A program made the position numbers and the translations under genes. A model generated the notes under the pieces. It ran no database searches, had not been told where the DNA came from, and worked only from the letters and a program-made list of their open reading frames with translations. From Desulfovibrio sp. MES5 (GTDB lineage Bacteria > Desulfobacterota > Desulfovibrionia > Desulfovibrionales > Desulfovibrionaceae): a stretch of DNA of 64,000 bases. The DNA lies in the NCBI RefSeq assembly GCF_002237645.1, contig NZ_MJUZ01000001.1, positions 1 through 64,000 of the forward strand, written 5' to 3'. Of this stretch, positions 52,570 through 61,846 are shown in pieces (position 1 is the first letter of the stretch; every line of letters begins with the position of its first letter).

Positions 52570-52756
52570 CTAAATACGCCCGCCGCATCGCTTGGCAGCG
52601 CAATGAACGCGCTTTGAAAGTAAAATGTTCTTGCTGGCTGAGGCAGGCGTAGGGGTACAATGTCCGCCACTGCGCGTGCAGGTGATTGCTGGGCGCAAGC
52701 GTGGACGCGGGTCTTCAACTCTTTGAGAATGTTACTTCTCAAAGGGTTGAAGCACG

Positions 52757-53599
52757 TTAATGGGTCTTGCCGGAGCTTTTTTGCGCCAAGGCACGGAACA
52801 TACGGTCAAGGGTGATGGCCACAATGACGATGCCAAGGCCCGCCTCGAAGCCCATGCCGATGTTGAGCCGCTGAATGGCCTTCCATACCTCGCCGCCAAG
52901 GCCGCGCGCGCCGATCATGGCCGCAATGACAGCCATGGACAGGGCCAGCATTATGGTCTGGTTTACGCCAGCCACAATGGTGGGCATGGCCAGCGGCAGC
53001 TCAAGTTTATAGAGGCGCTGCGCGCGCGTGGCCCCAAAAGCTTCGGCGCACTCCACCAGATCGCGCGGAACCTGCTGGATGCCCAGGCAGGTAAGGCGGA
53101 TTGCCGGCGGCACGGAAAAAATAACCGTGGCGACCACAGCGCTGACCTTGCCTATGCCAAAGAAGGGTATGGCCGGGATAAGGTAGACGAAGGCGGGCAT
53201 GGTCTGCATGACGTCCAGCACCGGCATGATGATTTTGCGCGCCGTGGGGTGCATGGCCGCCAGAATGCCGCAAGGCACGCCAACCAGTACGGAAAGCAGC
53301 GTGGCCGAGAGCACGAGGGCCAGGGTGCTGATCGTGGGCGTCCATAACCCCAGATTCCACAAGAGAAAGAATCCCAGAACCACAAATACGGGCAGCCCGG
53401 GACGGCGCGTCACACGCCAGGCCAGAGCGGCCAGCAGCAGGATAAAGAGCCACGGCGGCGGCAGAAGAAGCGCCTCTTCAAAGCGATCCAGCAGGTTGAG
53501 CATGATGGCTGAACCGGCGCGGGTAATGCCGGAAAAATGTTCGACGAGAACATCTATGCCACTGTCAACATAGCTTGCCAGGGGCAATCTAGGCAGCAT
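52757..53599 (-). CDS. proW: glycine betaine/proline ABC transporter, permease
   Basis: The 280-residue inner-membrane protein has about 6 helices and the binding-protein-dependent permease motif VECAEAFGATRAQRLYKLELPLAMPTIVAGVNQ. The ProW/OpuAB-specific MPAFVYLIPAIPFFGIGKVSAV and MAVIAAMIGARGLGGEVWKAIQRLNIGMG are present. The ATG at 53599 has GGGAGG upstream and overlaps the ATPase gene by 11 bases. Confidence 0.93.
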   Translation of the reverse strand: MLPRLPLASYVDSGIDVLVEHFSGITRAGSAIMLNLLDRFEEALLLPPPWLFILLLAALAWRVTRRPGLPVFVVLGFFLLWNLGLWTPTISTLALVLSATLLSVLVGVPCGILAAMHPTARKIIMPVLDVMQTMPAFVYLIPAIPFFGIGKVSAVVATVIFSVPPAIRLTCLGIQQVPRDLVECAEAFGATRAQRLYKLELPLAMPTIVAGVNQTIMLALSMAVIAAMIGARGLGGEVWKAIQRLNIGMGFEAGLGIVIVAITLDRMFRALAQKSSGKTH

Positions 53600-54794
53600 G
53601 GGCGCCTCCCCGGTTGTGTTCCACCAGAGCGCCGAGCAGCAGCCCACGTACAATGACGCCCTGCAAGCGCTGGCGTTCGTCCACCACTGCCAGGGGGTAG
53701 GGCAGGTCGGCCATCAGTGGCACAAGTTCAGTTACGGGGGTGTCTGGTCTGACGGTTATGATGTCCGAACTGGTTATTTCCGTCAGGTCCGAACGCCCCT
53801 CACTGACCATGCGCTTCGCGTCGGCGGCGTTGATAATGCCCACAAAGCGGCGGTGCCTGTCCAACACGAAAAGCGAGGCGATGGAGTGCACGCGCATCTT
53901 GCGCAAGGCGGCGCGCGGGCCGTCCAGCCCCAGCACGGCGGCATCCTCGGAACGTTTCATGACGCTGGCCGCAGTGAGCACCTGCGAGGCGTCCGCCGAG
54001 GCGACAAAACGGGCCACATGTTCGTTGGCCGGGGCGTGCAGTATTTCTTCCGGCGTGCCGGTCTGCACTATGGCTCCGTCCTGCAGCAGGATGATGCGGT
54101 CGCCGAGTTTGAAGGCCTCGTTGAGATCATGCGTGATGAAGACAATGGTTTTGTGTATGTCTTCCTGAAGCGCCAGCAGTTCATCCTGCATTTCTTGTCT
54201 GATAAGGGGGTCGAGAGCGCTGAAGGCTTCATCCATGAGGAGAACTTCCGGTTCCAGGGCAAGAGCCCGGGCAAGGCCCACACGCTGTTTCATGCCGCCG
54301 GAGAGCTGGCCGGGATAGGCGTTTTGCCATTGTGCCAGCCCCACGCGCTCAAGTACTTCCTTACTTTTTTTCATGCGGGTGAATTCCGGCACGCCCATGA
54401 CCTCAAGGCCGAAGGCAGTGTTTTGCAACACCGTTCTGTGGGGGAAAAGCGCGAAATTCTGAAAAACCATGCCAAAGCAGCGCTGACGCACGTGCCGCAG
54501 TTTTTTGCTGCTCATGCTGGTGATGTCTTCGCCGTCCACAAGAATGCGTCCGGCGGTGGGCATGATAAGACCGTTGAGGCAACGCAGCAGCGTGGATTTT
54601 CCGCTGCCGGAAAGCCCCATAATAACCAGTAACTGGCTGTCTGTGATGTCGATGGATATGTCGAACAGGGCAACAGTGGTGCGGGTCTGGCGCAGGATGT
54701 CAGCGCGCGAAACGCCTTTGGCCGCCAGCCGTAAAGCCTGTTTCGGGTGTGGGCCGAAGACTTTTGAAACATTTTGGATAGAGATTTTTGCCAT
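53589..54794 (-). CDS. proV: glycine betaine/proline ABC transporter, ATPase with CBS domains
   Basis: The 401-residue protein has an N-terminal accessory stretch, then Walker A GLSGSGKST (about 65), Q-loop MVFQNFALFPHRTV, signature LSGGMKQR, Walker B VLLMDEAFSALDP and H-loop FITHDLNEA. Tandem CBS domains (about 280-395) can sense ionic strength in relatives. GGAGGGTAT precedes the ATG. It is the first gene of the operon. Confidence 0.95.
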   Translation of the reverse strand: MAKISIQNVSKVFGPHPKQALRLAAKGVSRADILRQTRTTVALFDISIDITDSQLLVIMGLSGSGKSTLLRCLNGLIMPTAGRILVDGEDITSMSSKKLRHVRQRCFGMVFQNFALFPHRTVLQNTAFGLEVMGVPEFTRMKKSKEVLERVGLAQWQNAYPGQLSGGMKQRVGLARALALEPEVLLMDEAFSALDPLIRQEMQDELLALQEDIHKTIVFITHDLNEAFKLGDRIILLQDGAIVQTGTPEEILHAPANEHVARFVASADASQVLTAASVMKRSEDAAVLGLDGPRAALRKMRVHSIASLFVLDRHRRFVGIINAADAKRMVSEGRSDLTEITSSDIITVRPDTPVTELVPLMADLPYPLAVVDERQRLQGVIVRGLLLGALVEHNRGGAHAA

Positions 54795-55534
54795 ATACCC
54801 TCCTTCTGCCGTGGCTCGATATGCCGCGGGTGTAGCCCGTAAGCGGGCGAGTATATGGAAGGACGATCAGGTTGTGACCGTCAAAACGAACTTGCTGGAG
54901 TCATCAGCGTTGAGGGCACCAGCAGATGAACGCCTCCTCGGTATGTACCGAACTTCCATAAAGTGTGTAAATAATTGCTGTTAAAACAAACAGCGCCATC
55001 ATACGAAGTTTGTTTGGCGTCTTTTTTTCCTCCATGTCGGACAGAGGCTGGCCGGGGTCGGGTGAAATGCCCCCTGGCCGGAATTGCAGAGTATGTGTGG
55101 TAAGGACAGGCATAATGCAGTGCAAGCTGTTTGGAGAAATATTGTGATTTGTCAAACACACATTACGATAAAAATATGTTTTACAACCGGTATTTCTGGA
55201 TACTCCACATGTATCAAACTGGTATGAAAAAAATTAACAGAAAATTACGAGATATTATTATTTTCATAATCTTGAGATGAGAAAAATAATAATATTCCGT
55301 ATGAACTTTTCATGATGATAAAGTAAAAAAGCATGCAAATCAAGGGCTGCTTTTGTTTTGCTGTTTTGTCAGCTTATTTGTTCGCTTGTTTGTTCGGCAA
55401 AGATTCTAGGGGTGAGGGCGTGTGGCGGGGGCTCCTTTTGCAAAAGGGGTCCCGCTACAGAGCATTTCAAAGCGGCACTGTTCCGGCGTGGCAAGCTGCC
55501 GTGTGAATTCTGGTGAAGGCGCGCCGCAGCAGGG
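54795..55534. other. 740-base intergenic region before proV, with AT-rich core
   Basis: An AT-rich block (about 55140-55370) interrupts otherwise GC-rich DNA and probably holds the proVWX promoter, read to the left. A short minus-strand frame near 54904-55033 (MEEKKTPNKLRMMALFVLTA.., 43 residues) has one membrane-like segment but no clear ribosome binding site. A GC-rich palindromic element lies at 55395-55470. Confidence 0.4.
55395..55470 (-). repeat. palindromic 3' element, GC-rich family, copy 3 (diverged)
   Basis: On the minus strand CTTTGAAATGCTCTGTAGC is followed by GGGACCCCTTTTGCAAAAGGAGCCCC and CCACACGCCCTCACCCC. It is sense to moeA, about 65 bases past its stop. The hairpin is shorter and mismatched relative to the other two copies. 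Confidence 0.65.
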
Positions 55535-56800
55535 CTATGCCAGAATGACGTCCACTGCCATGCCGCGCCGCAGCGGCGGACATCCTGCGGGAATATCCAC
55601 AAAGCAGTTGTAGTCGTCGCGCAGGGCGGGCTGGCCTATGCCCCCGTTTTCAGGGCGCATGAAAACCTCGGTGCCTTCAAGCCTCGCCATTATGAGGCGG
55701 CGCGCATCCTTGCGGCAGGAACCGAAGTCATTGAGCATGACGCCGCGCAGGCGCTTCAGGCCGAACTGCGCGCGGCCGGACATTTTGCGTATGACGGGCC
55801 CCGCCAGCAGGCCAAAGGCCGCAGCGGCCGCCACGGGATTGCCGGAAAGGCCGAGCAGCACACTGTCGCCTATGGCCGCGCCAAGGGTCATGGCTCCGGG
55901 CTTCATGTGCAGGCCGCGAAATAGCAGGCGTCCGCCGCGGCGGGCTGCCAGATCCTCCGCCAGGCGTGAGATCAGGTCACGTGGGCCAAAGGACACGCCG
56001 CCAGTGGTGATAATCAGGCGGCTGTGCTCAAGCATGGCCTCCACATGCTGTCGCAGGCTGTCGTAGCAGTCGGCGCTGGTTTCCATTCGCAGAATGCGCG
56101 CCCCCATATTTTGCAGGCGTACGCCCAGCAGCGTGCCGCTGATGTTGTATATGCCGCCTTCAGAAAGCGGGCGGCCTGGCGGGCACAGTTCGTCGCCGGT
56201 TGTAAGCATGCTTGCCGTCGGCTTGTCAAAGACGTGCACATGGGTGTGGCCTTGCCCGGCCAGCAGGCCGAGTGTGCCGCTGTGCAGCACGTCCCCGCGC
56301 CGCGTCAGGGGCTGGCCCACAGCCACGTCATGTCCGCAGGGGCGGCAATTGCGGCCCGGCGTCAGGCGGTGGCGCACAGTGACGCGGCTTCCGTCAGTTG
56401 TTGTGTCTTCCTGCCACATGACGCAGTCCGCCCCCGGCGGCATCATGGCTCCTGTGGTTATGCGCGCGGCCTGTCCGCGCGGCAGGGGCGCGCCCGACCC
56501 TCCGCCCGCATACAGGTACTGGCTCACAGGCAGGGTGACGGGGGAATCCGGGCGCGCGTGGGCGATGTCGTCGCTGTGCAGGGCGTAGCCGTCCACCTGG
56601 GCGCGGTCAAAAGGCGGCTGCGGCAGACTGGCGAATATGTCGGCGGCGTTTACCCGTCCGTCGGCCTCAAGCAGGGGCAGGCGAAGGGTCTGCTCTGTGG
56701 GGCGGACGCAGGCCAGCAGCGCCGCCAGGGCTTTTTCCAGCGGCAGGATGGTCTGCTGTCCAGAACTATGGGGGCAAGGGGGAGAAGGAAAAAAAGACAT
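55535..56800 (-). CDS. moeA: molybdopterin molybdenumtransferase MoeA
   Basis: MoeA inserts Mo (or W) into adenylated molybdopterin. The 421-residue protein has the family motifs AQVDGYALHSDDIA, ARITTGAMMPPGADCVMWQED, TGDELCPPGRPLSEGGIYNISG, ITTGGVSFGPRDLI and GLSGNPVAAAAAFGLL. It starts 1 base after the fdhD stop, so the two form an operon for molybdo-enzyme maturation. The N-terminal 15 residues are Ser/Pro-rich. Confidence 0.95.
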   Translation of the reverse strand: MSFFPSPPCPHSSGQQTILPLEKALAALLACVRPTEQTLRLPLLEADGRVNAADIFASLPQPPFDRAQVDGYALHSDDIAHARPDSPVTLPVSQYLYAGGGSGAPLPRGQAARITTGAMMPPGADCVMWQEDTTTDGSRVTVRHRLTPGRNCRPCGHDVAVGQPLTRRGDVLHSGTLGLLAGQGHTHVHVFDKPTASMLTTGDELCPPGRPLSEGGIYNISGTLLGVRLQNMGARILRMETSADCYDSLRQHVEAMLEHSRLIITTGGVSFGPRDLISRLAEDLAARRGGRLLFRGLHMKPGAMTLGAAIGDSVLLGLSGNPVAAAAAFGLLAGPVIRKMSGRAQFGLKRLRGVMLNDFGSCRKDARRLIMARLEGTEVFMRPENGGIGQPALRDDYNCFVDIPAGCPPLRRGMAVDVILA

Positions 56801-56801
56801 G

Positions 56802-57680
56802 TCAGACTACCCTGTACGGACAGGTATAGATATTGATATTGTCTTTACGTACGAAGCCCAGAAGGCTTATCCGCATGGCTTCGGCCAGCTCCACCGAGGC
56901 CAGCGAAGGCGCGCCCGGGGCCATAAGCAGACGCACTCCGCTGACAGCTGCCTTTTCCAGCATGTCCACTGCCAGACGCCCGCTGAAGATCATGAGCTTT
57001 CCCTGAGGGGGCACGCCCTGGAGCTGCATGGCCCCTATGAGCTTGTCCAACGCGTTGTGCCGGGCGATATCTTCATAAAACAGCAAAATGCCTTCAGGCG
57101 TCGCCAGGGCGCAGCTGTGGGCGGCCCCTGTTTGCCGAAACAGTGCGCAGCGTTCTTCAAAGGCCGCCTGAAGACTGTGCACCTGAGTGGCGTCAAGCCG
57201 CACGTCTGCCTGTTTTATTTCAGCCTCTGGCGCAGGCGGCGGGGCAAGGCTGACGCGGATGCTTCCGGCGGCGCGGAGCTTGAGAGCGGGCGGGGCATCG
57301 GCGCGGTCGCCTGCAGGCATATGTGGAGGCTCGGCAACTGATGCCGTGGAGGCGCACGCCAGAGAATCCTGCCCATGGGCGTTTTCGGCAGCAAGGCGCG
57401 GGCTCTGGGGCGAGGCGGCGTCGTGTCCTGCAGGATGCCGGATGGTCAGGGATGTTATCTGGCGCGCATCACGCAGCAACCCCAGGGTGAAAAGCCGTCC
57501 GACGGCCAGTTCCTCAAGGTTGGTGGGCATGCAGTGCATACGGGCCACGGTCTGGCCGTCACAGATGAGGTCATAGGCTTCTTCACGCAGAAGCACGTCC
57601 TCCACCTCATGCCTGCCCGTATGGTTGATACGGGTAATGACGCGCAAAACACAGGCTGGTGAAGGCGGGAAAACGGGCAT
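56802..57680 (-). CDS. fdhD: FdhD-like formate dehydrogenase accessory sulfurtransferase, divergent
   Basis: FdhD transfers sulfur from IscS to the Mo cofactor of formate dehydrogenase. The predicted 292-residue protein keeps NLEELAVGRLFTLGLL, FRQTGAAHSCALA, DIARHNALDKLIGAM, IFSGRLAVDMLEKAAVSGV and the family C-terminus. It lacks the CxxC motif of E. coli FdhD; an Ala/Pro-rich insert (about 95-150) occupies that area. The ATG at 57680 has no strong ribosome binding site; the frame stays open to a GTG at 57776. It is coupled to moeA. Confidence 0.82.
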   Translation of the reverse strand: MPVFPPSPACVLRVITRINHTGRHEVEDVLLREEAYDLICDGQTVARMHCMPTNLEELAVGRLFTLGLLRDARQITSLTIRHPAGHDAASPQSPRLAAENAHGQDSLACASTASVAEPPHMPAGDRADAPPALKLRAAGSIRVSLAPPPAPEAEIKQADVRLDATQVHSLQAAFEERCALFRQTGAAHSCALATPEGILLFYEDIARHNALDKLIGAMQLQGVPPQGKLMIFSGRLAVDMLEKAAVSGVRLLMAPGAPSLASVELAEAMRISLLGFVRKDNINIYTCPYRVV

Positions 57681-58013
57681 GATGGCTGTGGTCTCCGGTA
57701 AAGATTGCAGGCGGCAGAAGGGCCTTTGTGATGGAAATGTCCTGGCCAGATTGTAATCAGCGCCTTGGTGCGGCACTTGCCAACTTTAGCCAAAATGCGT
57801 TGAAAAACAAGCGCAATGGGCCGGTTTTGACCAGTTGCGCGGTTTGCATATTTTTTGTGAGGCTGCCACAATATAGGTCATGATTTGCCGGGAATGAAGA
57901 TAGCCTGAAAAAGGAAGCTTTTCATTACCCGTTTGCTCACATATACATAAATGAGTGGCACACTGGATATATGCATGCCACATCATGAAATTCTTGAAAA
58001 AGGAGACATTATC
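57681..58013. other. divergent intergenic region, fdhD / secreted protein
   Basis: No gene or strong hairpin is recognised. The right half is AT-richer and should carry the promoters of both divergent genes. Confidence 0.3.
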
Positions 58014-58475
58014 ATGAAAAAACTGCTGCTCTGCCTTTTTCTTTTGCTTCTGGCCGCTCCTGTTGGCGCGGACGGAGGCGAACTGGTCTGGAAAGAGTTT
58101 GAAGCCAAATGGATGAAAGCCTTCACCCCCGGTTCCGTTACGGTTCAGGATCAGGGGCAGGTAAAAATATGCACGTTGGAAGAAGGGGTTACGGCCACAT
58201 TTTTTCTGAACACGGACGACATGGTCGAGCGGGCCGTTGTGGTCAATACGGCCGCGTCTTCTGCCCGTTATTTTGAGGGCATAGCGCAGACCATCAAGGT
58301 TCTTGCCGGGCAGTATCCCCAGGCGGAGGCCGTCAGTGCTGCCTTTGCCACGGTGCAGCCCGCCACCCTCTGGCGTGCGGTGGGAAACTTCTGTTTTGAG
58401 CGCACGCAGGACTCGGATACTGGCTGGTTTTTTTACGCCAGCCGTAGTGAACAGTGCCCTACGGAAGTCAGGTAG
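58014..58475 (+). CDS. secreted protein of unknown function
   Basis: The 153-residue protein has a clear signal peptide (MKKLLLCLFLLLLAAPVGADG) and AAGGAG before the ATG. The mature part (VWKEFEAKWMKAFTPGSVTVQDQGQVKICTLEEGVTATFFLN) has two or three cysteines that could form a disulfide. I recognise no family. It is followed after 30 bases by a GNAT-fold gene, perhaps cotranscribed. Confidence 0.8.
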   Translation: MKKLLLCLFLLLLAAPVGADGGELVWKEFEAKWMKAFTPGSVTVQDQGQVKICTLEEGVTATFFLNTDDMVERAVVVNTAASSARYFEGIAQTIKVLAGQYPQAEAVSAAFATVQPATLWRAVGNFCFERTQDSDTGWFFYASRSEQCPTEVR

Positions 58476-58505
58476 GGTCTAACGTCATTAAGGTATTTGC
58501 GGGAT

Positions 58506-59519
58506 ATGGGCCCTATGGAACAGCTTTCGTTTCATGAGCTTGAGGGGCACGCCGGGTGGCAGCGGGCTGCCCTGTACTCAGGACAGGCAGACCCCTTCTG
58601 CTGTACGCCCGCCTGGCAGCTTTCCTTTCATGAGGTTTTTGCCCCTGAGCGCCGCCTTCTTGTGCGGCATGAGAACAGGCTCGACGCAGACAGCGTGCTG
58701 GTGTTCGCCGAACAGGCGTTTTCAGCCGAATCCCTGTTGCTGACGCCCATAGACACGTTGTGGTTTTTTAGCTCGCCTTTGCTCGGGTCCCATGCCGTGG
58801 ACATGCTGGACAACCTGCTGGACGAGCTTGCAGGCAGTCACAAACCGTTCTTTCCGCGTATTGTCATCAGTGGTTTGCAGCCGGGCAGCGTTTTGCCGCG
58901 CCGCTTGCTGCGGACTTTCGGGCGCAGGTTTGATTTTTTTATGCATTCTGAAACCGTACAGTGCGCAGCGTCTCTTCAGGGCGGGCTGGACGGCTTTTTG
59001 TCTCGCAGATCCGCCAACCACAGGGCCAAAATGTCCAAGGGGCGGCGGCGCGCCCAGAACCGGGGCATTGGCTATGAGCGGCATGTGCCCGCCTCGGAGT
59101 CAGAAGCGCAGGCCGTTTTTGCGCGTATGCTGGCCGTAGAGAATAAAAGCTGGAAGGGCGAAGGGCAGTGCGGCATGGCCGAAGAACCCGCCCGCAGCTT
59201 TTATGACGCGATGTTGCGGCGGCTTGCCCCGACACGCGGTGCGCGCGTCATGTTTGCCGTGCACGAGGGCCGCGATGTGGGCTTCATTTTTGGCGGCATG
59301 GCGGGCGATGTATACCGGGGCCAGCAGTTCAGCTATGATTCTGACTGGAAGGAAGCGGGCATCGGCAACCTGCTGCAGGTCGAACAGGTGGCCTGGCTGT
59401 GCGAGCAAGGTGCGGCCCGTTACGACATGGGGCCGTTGACCGGCCCGCGCATGGGCTACAAGGCCCATTGGACAGAGGCGCGCCTGCCCATACAGACATG
59501 GCTGATGGTCAAAAAATAG
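58506..59519 (+). CDS. GNAT-fold acyltransferase (FemAB/BioF2-like)
   Basis: The 337-residue protein matches the GNAT/FemAB-like group (Acetyltransf_6-type): FLSRRSANHRAKMSKGRRRAQNRGIGYERHV, ENKSWKGEGQCGMAE, FAVHEGRDVGFIFGGMAGDVYRGQQFSYD and GIGNLLQVEQVAWLCEQGAARYDMGP. Relatives act in polysaccharide or cell-envelope modification. The start is uncertain: TTG 58497, ATG 58506 and ATG 58515 are possible. The substrate cannot be told. Confidence 0.78.
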   Translation: MGPMEQLSFHELEGHAGWQRAALYSGQADPFCCTPAWQLSFHEVFAPERRLLVRHENRLDADSVLVFAEQAFSAESLLLTPIDTLWFFSSPLLGSHAVDMLDNLLDELAGSHKPFFPRIVISGLQPGSVLPRRLLRTFGRRFDFFMHSETVQCAASLQGGLDGFLSRRSANHRAKMSKGRRRAQNRGIGYERHVPASESEAQAVFARMLAVENKSWKGEGQCGMAEEPARSFYDAMLRRLAPTRGARVMFAVHEGRDVGFIFGGMAGDVYRGQQFSYDSDWKEAGIGNLLQVEQVAWLCEQGAARYDMGPLTGPRMGYKAHWTEARLPIQTWLMVKK

Positions 59520-60093
59520 CCAGCCGCACCGTATTCAACCTTTTCATCCACAACGCCTGATACCTGCCTGACGTTCCTGCACCGCTTCTACGCCCACTCT
59601 TTCCTGTGCTTGCACATGCCCAACCCTGCCCGCGTTTGTCAGCGTCAGGTTCTGCGCTGCGCAGATTTTCGTGCGCCTGGCTTCCTCACGCCCGGAGCTT
59701 CCGCCTGAGCCAGTCCGGCAAACGTGTCCGTGCAAGAGTCCTGATGCGTTACGGATACGTGTGGGCAGCGCCCGCCCGGGTCATGCCAGGGCATGTTGTT
59801 CGACGTCCGTGTTGTGGGGCGCTTGGCAAGTATGCGTGCAAGGGCGGGAACGGCAAAAACGCGCCCGAGACGTGCCTGTGCGGCCTGTGTCGCAGGCTGG
59901 GTGCGGCTTACGGCGCGGCGCGCAGATTTCATGCGTTGGGAAGGCCCCGGCCAGTGCTGACGGGCTGCAAATCCTTGCTATACGGGCCTGCGAAAGGAAA
60001 AATGTAGAAAATTTATTGACATTTTCTAATGAATGTCCGAAATTTAAGGCTGCCCTCGAATAAAAACTGAGGGTAAGTACTAGGAGGACTGTC
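59520..60093 (+). other. intergenic region upstream of the beta-barrel gene
   Basis: Open frames here look non-coding, with scattered Cys/Arg and no ribosome binding sites. Near the right end TTGACA (60016-60021) is followed 19 to 20 bases later by AATTTA, a plausible promoter. CCTC..GAGG forms a small 5'-leader hairpin just before AGGAGG. Confidence 0.4.
60016..60046 (+). promoter_or_regulatory. possible promoter of the outer-membrane protein gene
   Basis: TTGACA at 60016-60021 sits in an AT-rich patch, 19 bases before AATTTA. The spacing is a little long, so only the -35 element is convincing. The gene starts 73 bases after the -35. Confidence 0.45.
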
Positions 60094-60771
60094 ATGAAAC
60101 GTTTTATAGTTGCTATGGCACTTGCCCTTTCGTTGGCATTGCCCGGCTTGGCCGCTGCCGAAGGCACCGGCATGTACCTGGCCCCCAAATTTCTTATGAG
60201 CATCCAGAGCACCGGACAGATGGAACGCAGCAGCGGTCTGGCCGGCAGTGGTGTGGACGACTACAACCAGTTTACCCTGGGTGGCGCTCTGGCCCTTGGG
60301 TACGATTTCTGGCCCCAGCAGATGCTGCCCCTCCGTGCTGAAATCGAATTTGCCCTGCGTGGCAACAGCGAAAAAAGCTGGAGTGATGGCGGTTCGAACC
60401 TGCGTGACATCAAAGGCGTGTGGAACAATTCCACCCTGTTTGCCAACGTGTTCTGGGATTTTCATAACGACAGCGCCTTCACCCCCTACGTGGGCGGTGG
60501 TCTTGGCATGGCGTTCAACTACACCGGATACACCTTCAAGGGCAACGACGGCAGCAAGTTTGAAGCTGATGATCGCTTCACCAACTTCGCCTGGAACGCG
60601 GGCGCCGGTGTTGCTTACAACATCAATGAAAACTTTACCGTTGACGCTTCTTACCGCTTCGTGAGCCTTGGCTACAATGAAGTGAGCTCCACCATCGGCG
60701 GCGTCAAGTATGAAGTTGGCAACCGCCCCTACAACAATGAATTCCTGCTTGGCCTGCGCTACGGCTTCTAA
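60094..60771 (+). CDS. outer-membrane beta-barrel protein
   Basis: The 225-residue protein has a signal peptide (KRFIVAMALALSLALPGLAAAEG) and alternating beta strands ending in an aromatic residue (FLLGLRYGF), the usual outer-membrane insertion signal. FTPYVGGGLGMAFNYTGYTF, FAWNAGAGVAYNINENFTVDASYRFVSLGY and the 8-strand pattern fit the opacity/OmpW-like barrel group. AGGAGG precedes the ATG. A strong terminator follows. It may be abundant, given its promoter and ribosome binding site. Confidence 0.88.
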   Translation: MKRFIVAMALALSLALPGLAAAEGTGMYLAPKFLMSIQSTGQMERSSGLAGSGVDDYNQFTLGGALALGYDFWPQQMLPLRAEIEFALRGNSEKSWSDGGSNLRDIKGVWNNSTLFANVFWDFHNDSAFTPYVGGGLGMAFNYTGYTFKGNDGSKFEADDRFTNFAWNAGAGVAYNINENFTVDASYRFVSLGYNEVSSTIGGVKYEVGNRPYNNEFLLGLRYGF

Positions 60772-60921
60772 GGCAAACCGGCGCTAACCAAGGCCGCAAG
60801 GCCTGGTAACCTGCCCCGTTTTGCAGCAGGCAGCGCTTTGTAAGGCTGAATGCCTGCATCTCTGCCGGAGGTGTAGACCGTTTTTTCAGTCGCGGCTTCT
60901 GGCCGCAATGCCACCGGTTTT

Positions 60922-60952
60922 GAAAGCCCCCCGGAATCTTCGGGGGGCTTTC
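60922..60952 (+). terminator. intrinsic terminator after the beta-barrel gene
   Basis: GAAAGCCCCCCG pairs with CGGGGGGCTTTC across AATCTT-type loop bases. The T-run is part of the stem (CTTTC), followed by ACTTTG. It lies 150 bases past the stop. Confidence 0.75.
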
Positions 60953-61846
60953 ACTTTGTACGCCCCGGGAGTACTTCGGGAACACACAAACATATCTAAA
61001 AACCTCAGGTTCGTTACGCCTCTCATCGCAACGCCCGCCAGCGCGGCTGACAGCATTGCCAGTCGTTGCACGCAGTTTTCCCTCTCCATTTCGCACGCCC
61101 CAGCGACCCAGGCAAAAGATGTGAACAGCGCAGGAACCTCGCCCACCGTGGTGAAGCGCCGTGGGCATTGCATGCCAATTCCGGACATCCGCCCGAAGTA
61201 GAGCGTATGCGGGAAAGCGCGGAGCTGCGCCGGTTCATTATCCACAGTTTGTGCGGCAAGAGCCCAGGCTGCCAGAGCGCCCTCATTACATGCATCTGCC
61301 TGTATGGGGCCTGTGTGTTTCACGCTCAGGACGCCCTGTGGAACGGACGCTTGCCTTTACCTACGCCAGTATGATTTCAAACTGAAGCTGTCTGGAATCG
61401 TTTGGGTGATGAACTAAAAAACGTCAAGAATTTCTATATAGTTTTTGTGTGTGGCGGGGTATAAAAAAGTAAAATTTCCTGTCTCAGAAGGAGTGAAAAA
61501 AAGTAAAAAAATGTTTTTTCCCCCTTGACAATCAGCCTGCCCTTATGGTTCGGAACTTTTGGTGAACATGCTAAAAAAATGGAGTATACGTAAGAAAACA
61601 AGAGTAAATTGAAAGTATAAATGTTAAAAACAATGACAGTTTTTGTTAATATAGGTTATCATATTTTTAAAACCCTTGTGGGCTAAGGCTTTTCAGCACG
61701 GCCCGAACTGACCGGTAATTATAAAAACATAAAGCATTTCTGCCGATTATCCGTCGTTGCTATTGGGGAAAGCAAATAAGCGTTCTGCCCCAAACTGCCA
61801 GTATTCATCAATTGCCCGCCAACCTCCTTTTACGCTACAAGGCCTC
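60953..61846 (+). other. 894-base region before dnaA with AT-rich block; possible replication-related region
   Basis: No gene is supported. A perfect DnaA box TTATCCACA lies at 61238-61246, and a weaker TTATCCGTC at 61746-61754. Between about 61380 and 61740 the DNA is strongly A+T-rich. This layout fits either an origin or an AT-rich dnaA promoter. Only one consensus box is found. Confidence 0.4.

Noticed and set aside
59520-60010. Several overlapping frames upstream of the beta-barrel gene
   Set aside because: No ribosome binding sites, and no frame is preferred. They look like non-coding GC-rich DNA.
60886-61323. Minus-strand 145-residue open frame between the beta-barrel gene and dnaA
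   Set aside because: It runs through the terminator hairpin at 60922-60952, has no ribosome binding site and its composition is not gene-like at the C-terminal end.
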